Of a stretch of DNA of 64,000 nt, positions 48,701 through 62,350 are shown piece after piece. The stretch's first letter is position 1. Each line of letters opens with the position of its first letter. Source of the stretch: Patiria pectinifera (lineage: Eukaryota > Echinodermata > Asteroidea > Valvatida > Asterinidae); the NCBI GenBank assembly GCA_029964075.1, contig CM057146.1, forward strand, positions 10,001,501-10,065,500. Direction: 5' to 3'. The notes under the pieces are model-generated. The model ran no database searches. It was not told the DNA's origin and saw nothing but the letters and a program-made list of their open reading frames with translations. A program made the translations under genes and the position numbers.

Positions 48701-51700
48701 CATAGCCGGCATCATCGAAAAAGTCAGTTTTTCACCCAAAAAATTCAACTTGACCAAATTTGCTCAAAAGTTCACACGAGGTGCCTAGAGGCCAGAATTG
48801 AATTCCCTGAAGAGTTCAACTCATTACATTCAGTATCCAGTGACAAAACAAAACTTTTAGATTTTTTACAAAATGACCCAAAACTTCAACGTTTTCCATA
48901 GCCGGCATCATCGAAAAAGTCAGTTTTTCACCCAAAAATCAAAGTTGACCAAATTTGCTCAAAAGTTCACACGAGGTGCCTAGAGGCCAGAATTGAATTC
49001 CCTGAAGAGTTCAACTCATTACATTCAGTATCCAGTGAGAAAACAAAACTTTTAGATTTTTTACAAAATGTCCCAAAACTTCAACGTTTTCCATAGCCGG
49101 CATCATCAAAAAAGTCAGTTTTTCACCAAAAAATCAAAGTTGACCGAATTTGCTCAAAAGTTCACACGAGGTGCCTAGAGGCCAGAATCGAATTCCCTGA
49201 AGAGTTCAACTCATTACATTCAGTATCCAGTGAGAAAACAAAACTTTTAGATTTTTTACAAAATGCCCCAAAACTTCAACGTTTTCCATAGCCGGCATCA
49301 TCGAAAAGTCAGTTTTTTACCCAAAAATCAAAGTTGACCGAATTTGCTTAAAAGTTCACACGAGGTGCCTAGAGGCCAGAATTGAATTCCCTGAAGAGTT
49401 TAACTCATTACATTCAGTATCCAGTGAGAAAAGAAAACTTTTAGATTTTTTACAAAATGCCCCAAAACTTCAACGTTTTCCATAGCCGGCATCATCGAAA
49501 AAGTCAGTTTTTCACCCAAAAATCCAACTAGACCAAATTTGCTCAAAAGTTCACACCAGGTGCCTAGAGGCCACAATTGAATTCCCTGAAGAGTTCAACT
49601 CATTACATTCAGTATCCAGTGAGAAAAGACAACTTTTAGATTTTTATAAAATGCCCCAAAAACTTCAACGTTTTCCATAGCCGGCATCATCGAAAAAGTC
49701 AGTTTTTCACCCAAAAATCCAACTTGACCAAATTTTCTCAAAAGTTCACACGAGGTGCCTAGAGGACAGAATTGAATTCCCTGAAGAGTTCAACTCATTA
49801 CATTCAGTATCCAGTGAGAAAACAAAACTTTTAGATTTTTTACAAAATGTCCCAAAACTTCAACGTTTTCCATAGCCGGCATCATCAAAAAAGTCAGTTT
49901 TTCACCCAAAAATCAAAGTTGACCGAATTTGCTCAAAAGTTCACACGAGGTGCCTAGAGGCCACAATTGAATTCCATGAAGAGTTCAACTCATTACATTC
50001 AGTATCCAGTGAGAAAACAAAACTTTTAGATTTTTTACAAAATGCCCCAAAACTTCAACGTTTTCCATAGCCGGCATCATCGAAAAGTCAGTTTTTTACC
50101 CAAAAATCAAAGTTGACCGAATTTGCTTAAAAGTTCACACGAGGTGCCTAGAGGCCAGAATTGAATTCCCTGAAGAGTTTAACTCATTACATTCAGTATC
50201 CAGTGAGAAAAGAAAACTTTTAGATTTTTTACAAAATGCCCCAAAACTTCAACGTTTTCCATAGCCGGCATCATCGAAAAAGTCAGTTTTTCACCCAAAA
50301 ATCCAACTAGACCAAATTTCCTCAAAAGTTCACACCAGGTGCCTAGAGGCCACAATTGAATTCCCTGAAGAGTTTAACTCATTACATTCAGTATCCAGTG
50401 CTAAAAGACAACTTTTAGATTTTTATAAAATGCCCCAAAAACTTCAACGTTTTCCATAGCCGGCATCATCGCAAAAGTCAGTTTTTCACCCAAAAATCCA
50501 ACTTGACCAAATTTTCTCAAAAGTTCACACGAGGTGCCTAGAGGACAGAATTGAATTCCCTGAAGAGTTCAACTCATTACATTCAGTATCCAGTGAGAAA
50601 ACAAAACTTTTAGATTTTTTACAAAATGCCCCAAAACTTCAACGTTTTCCATAGCCGGCATCATCGAAAAAGTCAGTTTTTCACCCAAAAATCAAAGTTG
50701 ACCGAATTTGCTCAAAAGTTCACACGAGGTGCCTAGAGGCCACAATTGAATTCCATGAAGAGTTCAACTCATTACATTCCGTATCCAGTGAGAAAACAAA
50801 ACTTTTAGATTTTTTACAAAATGCCCCAAAAACTTCAACGTTTTCCATAGCCGGCATCATCGAAAAAGTCAGTTTTTCACCCAAAAATCAAACTTGACCA
50901 AATTTGCTCAAAAGTTCACACGAGGTGCCTAGAGGCCAGAATTGAATTCCCTGAAGAGTTCAACTCATTACATTCAGTATCCAGTGAGAAAAGAAAACTT
51001 TTAGATTTTTTACAAAATGCCCCAAAACTTCAACGTTTTCCATAGCCGGCATCATCGAAAAAGTCAGTTTTTCACCCAAAAATCCAACTAGACCAAATTT
51101 GCTCAAAAGTTCACACGAGGTGCCTAGAGGCCACAATTGAATTCCCTGAAGAGTTCAACTCATTACATTCAGTATCCAGTGAGAAAAGACAACTTTTAGA
51201 TTTTTTACAAAATGCCCCAAAACTTCAACGTTTTCCATAGCCGGCATCATCGAAAAAGTCAGTTTTTCACCCAAAAATCCAACTTGACCAAATTTTCTCA
51301 AAAGTTCACACGAGGTGCCTAGAGGACAGAATTGAATTCCCTGAAGAGTTCAACTCATTACATTCAGTATCCAGTGAAAAAAGAAAACTTTTAGATTTTT
51401 TACAAAATGCCCCAAAACTTCAACGTTTTCCATGGCCGGCATCATCGAAAAAGTCAGTTTTTCACCCAAAAAATTCAACTTGACCAAATTTGCTCAAAAG
51501 TTCACACGAGGTGCCTAGAGGCCAGAATTGAATTCCCTGAAGAGTTCAACTCATTATATTCAGTATCCAGTGAGAAAACAAAACTTTAGATTTTTTACAA
51601 AATGCCCCAAAACTTCAACGTTTTCCATAGCCGGCATCATGGAAAAAGTAAGTTTTTCACCCCAAAATCAAAGTTGTCCAAATTAGCTCAAAAGTTCACA

Positions 51701-54700
51701 CGAGGAGCCTAGAAGCCAGAATTGAATTCCCTGAAGAGTTCAACTCATTACATTCAGTATCCAGTGAGAAAACAAAACTTTTAGATTTTTTACAAAATGC
51801 CCCAAAACTTCAACGTTTCCCTTACCCGCCACAATCAAAAATTCAGTTTTTCACCCAAAAATCAAAGTTGACCGAATTTGCTCAAAAGTTCACACGAGGT
51901 GCCTAGAGGCCAGAATTGAATTCCCTGAAGAGTTCAACTCATTACATTCAGTATCCAGTGAGAAAACAAAACTTTTAGATTTTTTACAAAATGCCCCAAA
52001 ACTTCAACGTTTTCCATAGCCGGCATCATCGAAAAAGTCAGTTTTTCACCCAAAAATCAAAGTTGACCGAATTTGCTTAAAAGTTCACACGAGGTGCCTA
52101 GAGGCCAGAATTGAATTCCCTGAAGAGTTCAACTCATTACATTCAGTATCCAGTGAGAAGAAAACTTTTAGATTTTTTACAAAATGCCCCAAAACTTCAA
52201 CGTTTTCCAAAGCCGGCATCATCGAAAAAGTCAGTTTTTCACCCAAAAATCCAACTAGACCAAATTTGCTCAAAAGTTCACACCAGGTGCCTAGAGGCCA
52301 CAATTGAATTCCCTGCAGAGTTTAACTCATTACATTCAGTATCCAGTGAGAAAAGACAACTTTTAGATTTTTATAAAATGCCCCAAAACTTCAACGTTTT
52401 CCATAGCCGACATCATCGAAAAAGTCAGTTTTTCACCCAAAAATCAAAGTTGACCAAATTTTCTCAAAAGTTCACACGAGGTGCCTAGAGGACAGAATTG
52501 AATTCCCTGAAGAGTTCAACTCATTACATTCAGTATCCAGTGAGAAAACAAAACTTTTAGATTTTTTACAAAATGCCCCAAAACTTCAACGTTTTCCATA
52601 GCCGGCATCATCCATAAAGTCAGTTTTTCACCCCAAAATCAAAGTTGACCGAATTTGCTCAAAAGTTCACACGAGGTGCCTAGAGGACAGAATTGAATTC
52701 CCTGAAGAGTTCAACTCATTACATTCAGTATCCAGTGAGAAAACAAAACTTTTAGATTTTTTACAAAATGCCCCAAAAACTTCAACGTTTTCCATAGCCG
52801 GCATCATCGAAAAAGTCAGTTTTTCACCCAAAAATCAAAGTTGACCGAATTTGTTCAAAAGTTCACACGAGGTGCCAAGAGGCCAGAATTGAATTCCCTG
52901 AAGAGTTTTACTCATTACATTCAGTATCCAGTGAGAAAAGAAAACTTTTAGATTTTTTACAAAATGCCCCAAAACTTCAACGTTTTCCATAGCCGGCATC
53001 ATCGAAAAAGTCAGTTTTTCACCCAAAAATCCAACTAGACCAAATTTGCTCAAAAGTTCACACCAGGTGCCTAGAGGCCACAATTGAATTCCCTGAAGAG
53101 TTTAACTCATTACATTCAGTATCCAGTGAGAAAAGACAACTTTTAGATTTTTATAAAATGCCCCAAAAACTTCAACGTTTTCCATAGCCGGCATCATCGA
53201 AAAAGTCAGTTTTTCACCCAAAAATCCAACTTGACCAAATTTTCTCAAAATTTCACACGAGGTGCCTAGAGGACAGAATTGAATTCCCTGAAGAGTTCAA
53301 CTCATTACATTCAGTATCCAGTGAGAAAAGAAAACTTTTAGATTTTTTACAAAATGCCCCAAAACTTCAACGTTTTCCATGGCCGGCATCATCGAAAAAG
53401 TCACTTTTTCACCCAAAAAATTCAACTTGACCAAATTTGCTCAAAAGTTCACACGAGGTGCCTAGAGGCCAGAATTGAATTCCCTGAAGAGTTCAACTCA
53501 TTATATTCAGTATCCAGTGAGAAAACAAAACTTTAGATTTTTTACAAAATGCCCCAAAACTTCAACGTTTTCCATAGCCGGCATCATCCATAAAGTCAGT
53601 TTTTCACCCCAAAATCAAAGTTGTCCAAATTAGCTCAAAAGTTCACACGAGGAGCCTAGAGGCCAGAATTGAATTCCCTGAAGAGTTCAACTCATTACAT
53701 TCAGTATCCAGTGAGAAAACAAAACTTTTAGATTTTTTACAAAATGCCCCAAAACTTCAACTTTTTCCATAGCCGGCATCATGGAAAAAGTCAGTTTTTC
53801 ACCCAAAAATCAAAGTTGACCGAATTTGCTCAAAAGTTCACACGAGGTGCCTAGAGGCCAGAATTGAATTCCCTGAAGAGTTTAACTCATTACATTCAGT
53901 ATCCAGTGAGAAAAGAAAACTTTTAGATTTTTTACAAAATGCCCCAAAACTTCAACGTTTTCCATAGCCGGCATCATCGAAAAAGTCAGTTTTTCACCCA
54001 AAAATCCAACTAGACCAAATTTGCTCAAAAGTTCACACCAGGTGCCTAGAGGCCACAATTGAATTCCCTGAAGAGTTTAACTCATTACATTCAGTATCCA
54101 GTGAGAAAAGACAACTTTTAGATTTTTATAAAATGCCCCAAAAACTTCAACGTTTTCCATAGCCGGCATCATCGAAAAAGTCAGTTTTTCACCCAAAAAT
54201 CCAACTTGACCAAATTTTCTCAAAAGTTCACACGAGGTGCCTAGAGGACAGAATTGAATTCCCTGAAGAGTTCAACTCATTACATTCAGTATCCAGTGAG
54301 AAAAGAAAACTTTTAGATTTTTTACAAAATGCCCCAAAACTTCAACGTTTTCCATAGCCGGCATCATCGAAAAAGTCAGTTTTTCACCCCAAAATCAAAG
54401 TTGACCGAATTTGCTCAAAAGTTCACACGAGGTGCCTAGAGGCCACATTTGAATTCCCTGAAGAGTTCAACTCATTACATTCAGTATCCAGTGAGCAAAC
54501 AAAACTTTTAGATTTTTTACAAAATGCCCCAAAAACTTCAACGTTTTCCATAGCCGGCATCATCGAAAAAGTCAGTTTTTCACCCAAAAATCAAAGTTGA
54601 CCGAATTTGTTCAAAAGTTCACACGAGGTGCCAAGAGGCCAGAATTGAATTCCCTGAAGAGTTTAACTCATTACATTCAGTATCCAGTGAGAAAAGAAAA

Positions 54701-57700
54701 CTTTTAGATTTTTTACAAAATGCCCCAAAACTTCAACGTTTTCCATAGCCGGCATCATCGAAAAAGTCAGTTTTTCACCCAAAAATCCAACTAGACCAAA
54801 TTTGCTCAAAAGTTCACACCAGGTGCCTAGAGGCCACAATTGAATTCCCTGAAGAGTTTAACTCATTACATTCAGTATCCAGTGAGAAAAGACAACTTTT
54901 AGATTTTTATAAAATGCCCCAAAAACTTCAACAGTTTCCATAGCCGGCATCATCGAAAAAGTCAGTTTTTCACCCAAAAATCCAACTTGACCAAATTTTC
55001 TCAAAAGTTCACATGAGGTGCCTAGAGGACAGAATTGAATTCCCTGAAGAGTTCAACTCATTACATTCAGTATCCAGTGAGAAAAGAAAACTTTTAGATT
55101 TTTTTACAAAATGCCCCAAAACTTCAACGTTTTCCATGGCCGGCATCATCGAAAAAGTCACTTTTTCACCCAAAAAATTCAACTTGACCAAATTTGCTCA
55201 AAAGTTCACACGAGGTGCCTAGAGGCCAGAATTGAATTCCCTGTAGAGTTCAACTCATTATATTCAGTATCCAGTGAGAAAACAAAACTTTAGATTTTTT
55301 ACAAAATGCCCCAAAACTTCAACGTTTTCCATAGCCGGCATCATGGAAAAAGTAAGTTTTTCACCCCAAAATCAAAGTTGTCCAAATTAGCTCAAAAGTT
55401 CACACGAGGAGCCTAGAGGCCAGAATTGAATTCCCTGAAGAGTTCAACTCATTACATTCAGTATCCAGTGAGAAAAGAAAACTTTTAGATTTTTTACAAA
55501 ATGTCCCAAAACTTCAACGTTTTCCATAGCCGGCATCATCCAAAAAGTCAGTTTTTCACCCAAAAATCAAAGTTGACCGAATTTGTTCAAAAGTTCACAC
55601 GAGGTGCCAAGAGGCCAGAATTGAATTCCCTGAAGAGTTCAACTCATTACATTCAGTATCCAGTGAGAAAAGAAAACTTTTAGATTTTTTACAAAATGCC
55701 CCAAAACTTCAACGTTTTCCATAGCCGGCATCATCGAAAAAGTCAGTTTTTCACCCAAAAATCCAACTAGACCAAATTTGCTCAAAAGTTCACACCAGGT
55801 GCCTAGAGGCCACAATTGAATTCCCTGAAGAGTTTAACTCATTACATTCAGTATCCAGTGAGAAAAGACAACTTTTAGATTTTTATAAAATGCCCCAAAA
55901 ACTTCAACATTTTCCATAGCCGGCATCATCGAAAAAGTCAGTTTTTCACCCAAAAATCCAACTTGACCAAATTTTCTCAAAAGTTCACACGAGGTGCCTA
56001 GAGGACAGAATTGAATTCCCTGAAGAGTTCAACTCATTACATTCAGTATCCAGTGAGAAAAGAAAACTTTTAGATTTTTTACAAAATGCCCCAAAACTTC
56101 AACGTTTTCCATGGCCGGCATCATCGAAAAAGTCACTTTTTCACCCAAAAAATTCAACTTGACCAAATTTGCTCAAAAGTTCACACGAGGTGCCTAGAGG
56201 CCAGAATTGAATTCCCTGTAGAGTTCAACTCATTATATTCAGTATCCAGTGAGAAAACAAAACTTTAGATTTTTTACAAAATGCCCCAAAACTTCAACGT
56301 TTTCCATAGCCGGCATCATGGAAAAAGTAAGTTTTTCACCCCAAAATCAAAGTTGTCCAAATTAGCTCAAAAGTTCACACGAGGAGCCTAGAGGCCAGAA
56401 TTGAATTCCCTGAAGAGTTCAACTCATTACATTCAGTATCCAGTGAGAAAACAAAACTTTTAGATTTTTTACAAAATGCCCCAAAAACTTCAACGTTTTC
56501 CATAGCCGGCATCATCGAAAAAGTCAGTTTTTCACCCAAAAATCAAAGTTGACCGAATTTGTTCAAAAGTTCACACGAGGTGCCAAGAGGCCAGAATTGA
56601 ATTCCCTGAAGAGTTTAACTCATTACATTCAGTATCCAGTGAGAAAAGAAAACTTTTAGATTTTTTACAAAATGCCCCAAAACTTCAACGTTTTCCATAG
56701 CCGGCATCATCGAAAAAGTCAGTTTTTCACCCAAAAATCCAACTAGACCAAATTTGCTCAAAAGTTCACACCAGGTGCCTAGAGGCCACAATTGAATTCC
56801 CTGAAGAGTTTAACTCATTACATTCAGTATCCAGTGAGAAAAGACAACTTTTAGATTTTTATAAAATGCCCCAAAAACTTCAACAGTTTCCATAGCCGGC
56901 ATCATCGAAAAAGTCAGTTTTTCACCCAAAAATCCAACTTGACCAAATTTTCTCAAAAGTTCACATGAGGTGCCTAGAGGACAGAATTGAATTCCCTGAA
57001 GAGTTCAACTCATTACATTCAGTATCCAGTGAGAAAAGAAAACTTTTAGATTTTTTTACAAAATGCCCCAAAACTTCAACGTTTTCCATGGCCGGCATCA
57101 TCGAAAAAGTCACTTTTTCACCCAAAAAATTCAACTTGACCGAATTTGCTCAAAAGTTCACACGAGGTGCCTAGAGGCCAGAATTGAATTCCCTGTAGAG
57201 TTCAACTCATTATATTCAGTATCCAGTGAGAAAACAAAACTTTAGATTTTTTACAAAATGCCCCAAAACTTCAACGTTTTCCATAGCCGGCATCATGGAA
57301 AAAGTAAGTTTTTCACCCCAAAATCAAAGTTGTCCAAATTAGCTCAAAAGTTCACACGAGGAGCCTAGAGGCCAGAATTGAATTCCCTGAAGAGTTCAAC
57401 TCATTACATTCAGTATCCAGTGAGAAAAGACAACTTTTAGATTTTTTACAAAATGTCCCAAAACTTCAACGTTTTCCATAGCCGGCATCATCCAAAAAGT
57501 CAGTTTTTCACCCAAAAATCAAAGTTGACCGAATTTGTTCAAAAGTTCACACGAGGTGCCAAGAGGCCAGAATTGAATTCCCTGAAGAGTTCAACTCATT
57601 ACATTCAGTATCCAGTGAGAAAAGAAAACTTTTAGATTTTTTACAAAATGCCCCAAAACTTCAACGTTTTCCATAGCCGGCATCATCGAAAAAGTCAGTT

Positions 57701-60700
57701 TTTCACCCAAAAATCCAACTAGACCAAATTTGCTCAAAAGTTCACACCAGGTGCCTAGAGGCCACAATTGAATTCCCTGAAGAGTTTAACTCATTACATT
57801 CAGTATCCAGTGAGAAAAGACAACTTTTAGATTTTTATAAAATGCCCCAAAAACTTCAACATTTTCCATAGCCGGCATCATCGAAAAAGTCAGTTTTTCA
57901 CCCAAAAATCCAACTTGACCAAATTTTCTCAAAAGTTCACACGAGGTGCCTAGAGGACAGAATTGAATTCCCTGAAGAGTTCAACTCATTACATTCAGTA
58001 TCCAGTGAGAAAAGAAAACTTTTAGATTTTTTACAAAATGCCCCAAAACTTCAACGTTTTCCATGGCCGGCATCATCGAAAAAGTCACTTTTTCACCCAA
58101 AAAATTCAACTTGACCAAATTTGCTCAAAAGTTCACACGAGGTGCCTAGAGGCCAGAATTGAATTCCCTGTAGAGTTCAACTCATTATATTCAGTATCCA
58201 GTGAGAAAACAAAACTTTAGATTTTTTACAAAATGCCCCAAAACTTCAACGTTTTCCATAGCCGGCATCATGGAAAAAGTAAGTTTTTCACCCCAAAATC
58301 AAAGTTGTCCAAATTAGCTCAAAAGTTCACACGAGGAGCCTAGAGGCCAGAATTGAATTCCCTGAAGAGTTCAACTCATTACATTCAGTATCCAGTGAGA
58401 AAACAAAACTTTTAGATTTTTTACAAAATGTCCCAAAACTTCAACGTTTTCCATAGCCGGAATCATCGAAAAAGTCAGTTTTTCACCCAAAAAATTCAAC
58501 TTGACCAAATTTGCTCAAAAGTTCACACGAGGTGCCTAGAGGCCAGAATTGAATTCCCTGAAGAGTTCAACTCATTACATTCAGTATCCAGTGAGAAAAC
58601 AAAACTTTTAGATTTTTTACAAAATGCCCCAAAACTTCAACGTTTTCCATAGCCGGCATCATCGAAAAAGTCAGTTTTTCACCCAAAAATCAAAATTGAC
58701 CAAATTTGCTCAAAAGTTCACACGAGGTGCCTAGAGGCCAGAATTGAATTCCCTGAACAGTTCAACTCATTACATTCAGTATCCAGTGAGAAAACAAAAC
58801 TTTTAGATTTTTTACAAAATGCCCCAAAACTTCAACTTTTTCCATAGCCGGCATCATGGAAAAAGTCAGTTTTTCACCCAAAAATCAAAGTTGACCGAAT
58901 TTGCTCAAAAGTTCACACGAGGTGCCTAGAGGCCAGAATTGAATTCCCTGAAGAGTTCAACTCATTACATTCAGTATCCAGTGAGAAAAGAAAACTTTTA
59001 GATTTTTTACAAAATGCCCCAAAACTTCAACGTTTTCCATAGCCGGCATCATCCAAAAAGTCAGTTTTTCACCCAAAAATCAAAGTTGACCGAATTTGCT
59101 TAAAAGTTAACACGAGGTGCCTAGAGGCCAGAATTGAATTCCCTGAAGAGTTTAACTCATTACATTCAGTATCCAGTGAGAAAACAAAACTTTTAGATTT
59201 TTTACAAAATGCACCAAAAACTTCAACGTTTTCCATAGCCGGCATCATCGAAAAAGTCAGTTTTTCACCCAAAAATCAAAGTTGACCGAATTTGTTCAAA
59301 AGTTCACACGAGGTGCCAAGAGGCCAGAATTGAATTCCCTGAAGAGTTTAACTCATTACATTCAGTATCCAGTGAGAAAAGAAAACTTTTAGATTTTTTA
59401 CAAAATGCCCCAAAACTTCAACGTTTTCCATAGCCGGCATCATCGAAAAAGTCAGTTTTTCACCCAAAAATCCAACTAGACCAAATTTGCTCAAAAGTTC
59501 ACACCAGGTGCCTAGAGGCCAGAATTGAATTCCCTGAAGAGTTTAACTCATTACATTCAGTATCCAGTGAGAAAAGACAACTTTTAGATTTTTATAAAAT
59601 GCCCCAAAAACTTCAACATTTTCCATAGCCGGCATCATCGAAAAAGTCAGTTTTTCACCCAAAAATCCAACTTGACCAAATTTTCTCAAAAGTTCACACG
59701 AGGTGCCTAGAGGACAGAATTGAATTCCCTGAAGAGTTCAACTCATTACATTCAGTATCCAGTGAGAAAAGAAAACTTTTAGATTTTTTACAAAATGCCC
59801 CAAAACTTCAACGTTTTCCATGGCCGGCATCATCGAAAAAGTCACTTTTTCACCCAAAAATTTCAACTTGACCAAATTTGCTCAAAAGTTCACACGAGGT
59901 GCCTAGAGGCCAGAATTGAATTCCCTGAAGAGTTCAACTCATTATATTCAGTATCCAGTGAGAAAAAAAAACTTTTAGATTTTTTACAAAATGCCCCAAA
60001 ACTTCAACGTTTTCCATAGCCGGCATCATGGAAAAAGTCAGTTTTTCACCCCAATATCAAAGTTGTCCAAATTTGCTCAAAAGTTCACACGAGGAGCCTA
60101 GAGGCCAGAATTGAATTCCCTGAAGAGTTCAACTCATTACATTCAGTATCCAGTGAGAAAACAAAACTTTTAGATTTTTTACAAAATGCCCCAAAACTTC
60201 AACGTTTTCCATAGCCGGCATCATCCAAAAAGTCAGTTTTTCACCCAAAAAATTCAACTTGACCAAATTTGCTCAAAAGTTCACACGAGGTGCCTAGAGG
60301 CCAGAATTGAATTCCCTGAAGAGTTCAACTCATTACATTCAGTATCCAGTGAGAAAACAAAACTTTTAGATTTTTTACAAAATGTCCCAAAACTTCAACG
60401 TTTTCCATAGCCGGCATCATCGAAAAAGTCAGTTTTTCACCCAAAAAATTCAACTTGACCAAATTTGCTCAAAAGTTAACACGAGGTGCCTAGAGGCCAG
60501 AATTGAATTCCCTGAAGTGTTCAACTCATTACATTCAGCATCCAGTGAGAAAAGAAAACTTTTAGATTTTTTACAAAATGCCCCAAAACTGCAACGTTTT
60601 CCATAGCCGGCATCATCAAAAAAGTCAGTTTTTCACCCAAAAAATTCAACTTGACCAAATTTGCTCAAAAGTTAACACGAGGTGCCTAGAGGCCAGAATT

Positions 60701-61183
60701 GAATTCCCTGAAGTGTTCAACTCATTACATTCAGCATCCAGTGAGAAAAGAAAACTTTTAGATTTTTTACAAAATGCCCCAAAACTTCAACGTTTTCCAT
60801 AGCCAGCATCATCGAAAAAGTCAGTTTTTCACCCAAAAATCCAACTTCACCAAAATTGCTCAAAAGTTCACACGAGGTGCCTAGAGGACAGAATTGAATA
60901 CCCTGAAGAGTTCAACTCATTACATTCAGTATCCAGTGAGAAAAGAAAACTTTTAGATTTTTATAAAATGCCCCCAAAACTTCAACGTTTTCCATAGCCG
61001 GCATCATCGAAAAAGTCAGTTTTTCACACAAAAATCCAACATCATGATGACCAAATTTGCTCAAAAGTTCACACGAGGTGCCTAGAGGCCAGAATTGAAT
61101 TCCCTGAAGAGTTCAACCCATTACATTCAGTATCCAGTGAGAAAAGAAAACTTTTTGATTTTTTACAAAATACCCCCAAAACT
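33714..61183 (+). repeat. Satellite array, about 140 units of 195-196 bp, inside intron 3
   Basis: This is an uninterrupted head-to-tail array of 27.5 kb. Each unit holds CACACGAGGTGCCTAGAGGC, TTGAATTCCCTGAAGAGTTC (an EcoRI site), TCAGTATCCAGTGAGAAAA, TTCAACGTTTTCCATAGCC, GGCATCATCG and GTCAGTTTTTCACCC. Units differ mainly in a short hypervariable spot: AAAATCCAACTTGACC (195 bp), AAAAAATTCAACTTGACC (196 bp), AAAATCAAAGTTGACC. Short open frames of 60-74 codons recur in both strands because the unit lacks stops in some frames; they have no features of protein selection. Segments of 5-24 units are duplicated within the array. Edge units are the most divergent. Confidence 0.98.
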
Positions 61184-61185
61184 GA

Positions 61186-61650
61186 CCAGGATCGCGGATA
61201 CAAGTTTACTTGGAGATAAATTCTGGTATCCCCCTCAAACTCAAAGCCATCTAATATTATTAGTTATCTTGCGAGCGCGAGTGGAACACGGAATAATGTA
61301 GTGCGTCTGTGTCCCACATGCCACGAGGCCGAAGGCCGAGTGGAATGTGGGACACAGACGCACTACATTTTCCGTGTTCCACGAGCGCGAGCGTGATAAC
61401 GAATTTATCTTCAAGCAAACTTGACGCACAGTAAAGTTGGAACACGCTTGCTGTAACCTACTACGCGCAACTTGTGAATTCACAGTGAATTGTGCAGCAC
61501 TAATCGCATCACGTAGGCTTAGAATAGTGCAATACGCGGAGTGCGGTATGGACAGTGGCCGTGCGGTATGGTTATATGTAGCACGGCTTGTTGCCATGGA
61601 TCGACCAATCAGGATCGAGGATTCAAGTTTGCTTGAAGATAATATATAAT
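61186..61650. mobile_element. Foldback element at the right edge of the satellite
   Basis: At 61269-61392 a hairpin has arms of about 50 bp: GCGAGTGGAACACGGAA and TGTAGTGCGTCTGTGTCCCA, facing GGGACACAGACGCACTACAT and TCCGTGTTCCACGAGCGCG. Outer words GGATACAAGTTTACTTGGAG (61195) and ATCTTCAAGCAAACTTG (61408) are inverted, and a direct copy GATTCAAGTTTGCTTGAAGA lies at 61620. The last satellite unit breaks directly into this sequence. Confidence 0.8.
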
Positions 61651-61699
61651 TATACTATCCATCGTTATGGAAAGCTAGGAAAAGAATAGTGGTGCTTAC

Positions 61700-61822
61700 C
61701 CTATCCGATCTGACAGGGGAATACAGAGGCAGGTTGTCTGCTATAGATGAACACACGAGCTGGGCTAGGACCAGCGCATAGAAGACGAAGAAAGTGACTA
61801 CACGGAACATATCCTGATCTGT
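61700..61822 (-). CDS. Exon 3 of window: last TMD0 helix
   Basis: This exon has 41 codons, phase 0 to 0. TDQDMFRVVTFFVFYALVLA continues into a hydrophobic helix and ends SIADNLPLYSPVRSDR. It corresponds to the fifth TMD0 helix and following turn of MRP1 (DLFRDITFYVYFSLLL, then FSDRSPLFSE). The acceptor is CTTTTCAG and the donor AGG|GTAAGC. The intron after this exon is the 29.6-kb intron that holds the satellite array. Confidence 0.94.
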
Positions 61823-62163
61823 CTGAAAAGAGAAAATTAGAGCGGTGATTGCCAACAATTGTGGAACTTGATGAAAGCGAACCGATACTTTTCGGGAGAA
61901 ATCTAAGATACATTGTTGGAAGTAATTGTTTCTAATGAGGTGTGGCTCACAAAAGAACAAGTGGTGTTTGAGATTTTAGTTGATATGCTCTGACCGTCAC
62001 CAGACAAGTTAGCAGACACACCAAAAAGATTGAGTCAACATCACTGATTTTTCAAACAACAAACTTCTCTTTTAGAGCCTTTTAGGGCTATTCACATACC
62101 ACAGTGTGATGTGGCGAACTAGTACACATCTTCTCACAAGTTGTGCCGTAAAAAAAAATACTA

Positions 62164-62350
62164 CAGGGTGAGTTAAAAAAAAAAGCGGAGCCCAAACTCC
62201 AAAAAATACATTTCATATTTTAACAAATGTAGCACCCAAAATAATAATGACTGGGAAACTGGTTTATTTCATAAACTACTTTTAGATGAAAAAAATGATT
62301 GAAATTGCTCAATCTGTTCAAAGAATATCACCATTTAAATGCAATGACCA
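62164..62350. mobile_element. Diverged fragment with CAGGGTGAGT end
   Basis: TACAGGGTGAGTTAAAAAA resembles the ends of the 490-bp foldback family, and ATGTAGCAC follows at the expected distance. The rest is too diverged to align by eye. Confidence 0.5.

Noticed and set aside
34804-60802. Dozens of 60-74 codon open frames on the plus strand (MPQNFNVFHS-type) and on the minus strand, which look like a tandem gene family
   Set aside because: They follow the satellite period exactly, occur in both strands and drift between frames as units change from 195 to 196 bp. Substitutions show no sign of codon constraint.
33714-61183. CRISPR array or phage-like repeat array
   Set aside because: Units are contiguous with no unique spacers, the unit is 195 bp and the surroundings are a eukaryotic intron-containing gene.
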